This document shows, piece by piece, positions 5,879 to 7,571 of a stretch of 7,571 nucleotides of DNA. The DNA lies in NCBI GenBank assembly GCA_019323355.1, contig JAHWHI010000019.1, positions 1-7,571 of the forward strand. The letters are read 5' to 3'. Source of the stretch: Candidatus Woesearchaeota archaeon. GTDB taxonomy: Archaea; Nanobdellota; Nanobdellia; Woesearchaeales; WJKV01. The notes beneath the pieces were generated by a model that saw nothing but the letters and a program-made list of their open reading frames with translations, was not told where the DNA came from and did no database searches. Made by a program: the position numbers and the translations under genes. Within the stretch, counting starts at the first letter, position 1. Each line of letters starts with the position of its first letter.

Positions 5879-7342
5879 ATGGCAAAGAAAGACCAAACAG
5901 AACCAAAAGGTGATGATGAAAGACAGAAAATTGAAGATGCTGTAAGAAAAGCTCAGGATGGAGCAGAGATTTCTCATTCAACACTATTCATGGAGAAAGG
6001 TCCAAGAATACAGCTGCAGCATATTATGAAATTGTGCGCAGATTCTGCACTTAAAGAACTGCAAACTATCTCAGCTTTTGGATTGCCAGAAGCAAGAAAA
6101 GAAGAAGCACAGAAAGATATTGAAGGAATTAAAGATGATGCTGATGCAAACTTCCAGGAAGTTCCAGACATGCTAACAGGACAGGAACGTGACAAGAAAG
6201 TAGAATACATTACACAATATTCTGGATATTTACTAGACCAATGTAAAGATATCGATGGCGTACTTACTGGTGCAAGAACTGCATGCCAGGGCGGCGGTGT
6301 TGATCATCACAAGGCACTTTTCATGGCACACTACCAATCTGCTATGGACCAAATCTTTGGTTTCCAAGACGAAAAAGGCCACGATAAAAAAGGATTATAT
6401 TTGAACGAAGAAGACAGCGGTGCTTACAGACAGAAACTGGAGACACTGAAAGGAGAAGTCGATCAGAAATACAAGACAATGGATTCTGATAAATACGCAG
6501 TGTTTGTGATCGATATGAACTCTGAGATTGACAAAATCCTGCAGGAAGCAAGAGACCTTCGGAAGCAGGCTGTCAACGGCAAAGCAAGAGAACGTTTCGA
6601 CGTAAGTGAAGAAGATGTTATGGGGATATCAGAAGTGTTCGCTTCAGATCCAGAATCTCTGACAACAGAAGGATCAGAAGATGAAGGGGTTGAAGAGATT
6701 GTTGAAGAAGGAGACGAACTAATAACTTCTGCAGACGAAATAAGAGTACTTGAAGAAGAAGCTGAAAGAATGCAAAAACTTCAGGAAGCAGACCGACAGG
6801 ATAAGATCTTCAAATATTCTTTCGAAGCTAACTTCAATGCAAAGATGGGAGATTACAGAAAAGCTACAGTATACTTCCAGGTAGTTGAAAAGCTTGATCC
6901 AAAGAATGAAACTGCAACTGCTTTCCTAGAATCAGAAGAAGCAAAACCTTACCTGGGAATGACACTTGACCAGCTGAAAGCTGCTGAAGACGAAGAGAAA
7001 AAATCTGCAGAAGAAGATTTCAATGACAAGTTCGAGCGAGGTTTCAAACTGGCAACAGATGCAAACTTCTACAGAAACATGAAAGACTACGAGAAAGCAA
7101 CAGTAGCATACCAAGCACTGCTTGCTATCAACCCAGAACACGCTGATGCAAAAGCTTTCCTGGAATCTGATGAAGCTAAACCTTATCTAGCGGACGCAAA
7201 ACCAGCAGAAGAATATGACAGAAGTTTATTCGAGACACAAATATTTGGTGAAGAGCCTGACAAAGACTCACCCTTTGCAGATTTGGATATAATTTTAGGC
7301 TCCCCAGCAGAAGGCGAAGAACCAGAAGCACCAGCAGAGTAA
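5879..7342 (+). CDS. Acidic TPR-like repeat protein, probable partner of the upstream glycosyltransferase
   Basis: A soluble, strongly acidic protein of 487 residues with no signal peptide or membrane segment. Residues 1-30 are a charged, probably flexible start. Residues 31-240 form a mainly helical region that I do not recognise, with TACQGGGVDHHKALF (134-148) as its most distinctive motif. Residues 252-310 are a Glu/Asp-rich linker ending in a probable coiled coil. Two TPR-like repeats follow at 318-352 and 396-430, each followed by a nearly identical tail (EEAKPYL and DEAKPYL). Residues 440-487 are an acidic, Pro- and Ala-rich tail. The repeats match the one at the C-terminus of the glycosyltransferase encoded 65 bases upstream. 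No catalytic motif is visible. I infer an adaptor, scaffold or acceptor role in the same process, but a free-standing role cannot be excluded. The strong Shine-Dalgarno site suggests good expression. Confidence 0.85.
   Translation: MAKKDQTEPKGDDERQKIEDAVRKAQDGAEISHSTLFMEKGPRIQLQHIMKLCADSALKELQTISAFGLPEARKEEAQKDIEGIKDDADANFQEVPDMLTGQERDKKVEYITQYSGYLLDQCKDIDGVLTGARTACQGGGVDHHKALFMAHYQSAMDQIFGFQDEKGHDKKGLYLNEEDSGAYRQKLETLKGEVDQKYKTMDSDKYAVFVIDMNSEIDKILQEARDLRKQAVNGKARERFDVSEEDVMGISEVFASDPESLTTEGSEDEGVEEIVEEGDELITSADEIRVLEEEAERMQKLQEADRQDKIFKYSFEANFNAKMGDYRKATVYFQVVEKLDPKNETATAFLESEEAKPYLGMTLDQLKAAEDEEKKSAEEDFNDKFERGFKLATDANFYRNMKDYEKATVAYQALLAINPEHADAKAFLESDEAKPYLADAKPAEEYDRSLFETQIFGEEPDKDSPFADLDIILGSPAEGEEPEAPAE
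6830..6955 (+). repeat. TPR-like repeat copy 1 in the partner protein
   Basis: This encodes residues 318-359: NFNAKMGDYRKATVYFQ, then a LDP turn, AFLES and the EEAKPYL tail. It matches copy 2 at 17 of 35 core positions plus 6 of 7 in the tail. An FK-x6-F lead-in (311-319) is shared with copy 2. Confidence 0.8.
7064..7189 (+). repeat. TPR-like repeat copy 2 in the partner protein
   Basis: This encodes residues 396-437: NFYRNMKDYEKATVAYQ, then LLAINPEH, AFLES and the DEAKPYL tail. It is the copy closest to the glycosyltransferase repeat, with LAINPEH-type turns and KAT identical. It is preceded by F-x-R-x-F-K (385-390), also present before the glycosyltransferase repeat. Confidence 0.8.
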
Positions 7343-7348
7343 ATAAAG

Positions 7349-7383
7349 AAAAGATTTTAATATCTTTTTCTCTTTTTCTTTTA
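7349..7383 (+). terminator. Hairpin and T-rich terminator after the repeat-partner gene
   Basis: Seven bases downstream of the stop, AAAAGAT (7349-7355) can pair with ATCTTTT (7362-7368) across a six-base loop, and the right arm runs into a long pyrimidine tract of T runs broken by C (7364-7382). Oligo-T tracts are the usual archaeal termination signal. The hairpin is A/T-only except for one pair, so the T runs probably matter more than the stem. Confidence 0.6.
7355..7362 (+). promoter_or_regulatory. TATA-like box for trm1
   Basis: TTTTAATA is centred about 27 bases upstream of the ATG at 7386. No Shine-Dalgarno sequence precedes that ATG, only a T-rich tract, so a leaderless transcript is likely. 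The box lies inside the hairpin of the preceding gene's terminator. Confidence 0.45.
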
Positions 7384-7385
7384 TT

Positions 7386-7571
7386 ATGCCAATAATCACA
7401 GAAGGGAAAGCAAAGATCAAGGTTCCTGTAAGCTCTAAATCCATAACCCGGAAGATGCCTGTTTTCTACAATCCAGTCATGGAATTCAACCGTTCTCTGT
7501 CAATATCTTTGCTCAACAACATCAATAAAAAAGATCTGAAGATAGCCCTGCCTCTGGCAGCAACAGGTGTG
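7386..7571 (+). CDS. trm1: tRNA (guanine26-N2)-dimethyltransferase Trm1, N-terminal part (runs off the right edge)
   Basis: Sixty-two codons are present from the ATG at 7386 to the window edge, without a stop. The sequence opens ITEGKAKIKVP, followed by MPVFYNPVMEFNRSLS and then LKIALPLAATGV. The EGKAKI-x-VP opening, the VFYNPVMEFNRSLS block and the start of the SAM-binding domain (ATG-V/I) are the signature N-terminus of archaeal and eukaryotic Trm1. This enzyme uses S-adenosylmethionine to methylate G26 at the tRNA elbow. The catalytic NPPY-type region lies beyond the window. The gene appears to have its own leaderless promoter, separate from the glycosyltransferase unit before it. Confidence 0.9.
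   Translation, partial: MPIITEGKAKIKVPVSSKSITRKMPVFYNPVMEFNRSLSISLLNNINKKDLKIALPLAATGV

Overview
The window looks archaeal. It encodes an archaeal-type translation initiation factor aIF5B (GTPase plus IF2-like domains, about 590 residues, ending in an NPVWGV tail), a short PUA-type RNA-binding protein of the kind archaea place in ribosome biogenesis, and the N-terminus of an archaeal-type Trm1 tRNA methyltransferase. Gene starts are preceded by A/T-rich TATA-like boxes about 25-28 bases upstream, several of them fitting leaderless transcripts, which is typical of archaea. The compact layout and the style of the membrane and glycosyltransferase proteins suggest an uncultivated DPANN lineage (Woesearchaeota/Pacearchaeota-like). 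That placement is inference, because there is no rRNA marker here.

Left part, minus strand (1-3212): transcription runs right to left through a five-helix membrane protein of unknown function (3212-2568), aIF5B (2525-750), a PUA-type RNA-binding protein that overlaps the aIF5B stop codon by an ATGA junction (753-292), and an unrecognised gene that leaves the window at its left edge (255-1). This block is mainly translation housekeeping.

Centre (3213-3410): a divergent intergenic region of about 200 bases with TATA-like boxes facing both ways. On its right side are an inverted repeat (CCACATC...GATGTGG) and a Shine-Dalgarno site.

Right part, plus strand (3411-7342): two genes form an apparent unit. 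The first (3411-5813) is an 800-residue protein combining an N-terminal helical segment, a GT-B glycosyltransferase of GT4 type, a GT-A glycosyltransferase of GT2 type and a C-terminal TPR-like repeat. The second (5879-7342) is a 487-residue acidic soluble protein with an unrecognised helical N-terminal region and two copies of the same TPR-like repeat. The glycosyltransferase repeat matches the partner's second copy (18/35 identical) at least as well as the partner's two copies match each other (17/35). Both genes carry an ATGTGGA element in their leaders next to the Shine-Dalgarno site. Together this suggests a two-component glycosylation module held together by a shared repeat, which is the most interesting item in the window. 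A T-rich terminator with an overlapping TATA-like box follows, then the start of trm1 (7386 onward).

No tRNA or rRNA gene, CRISPR array, insertion sequence or integrase was seen.
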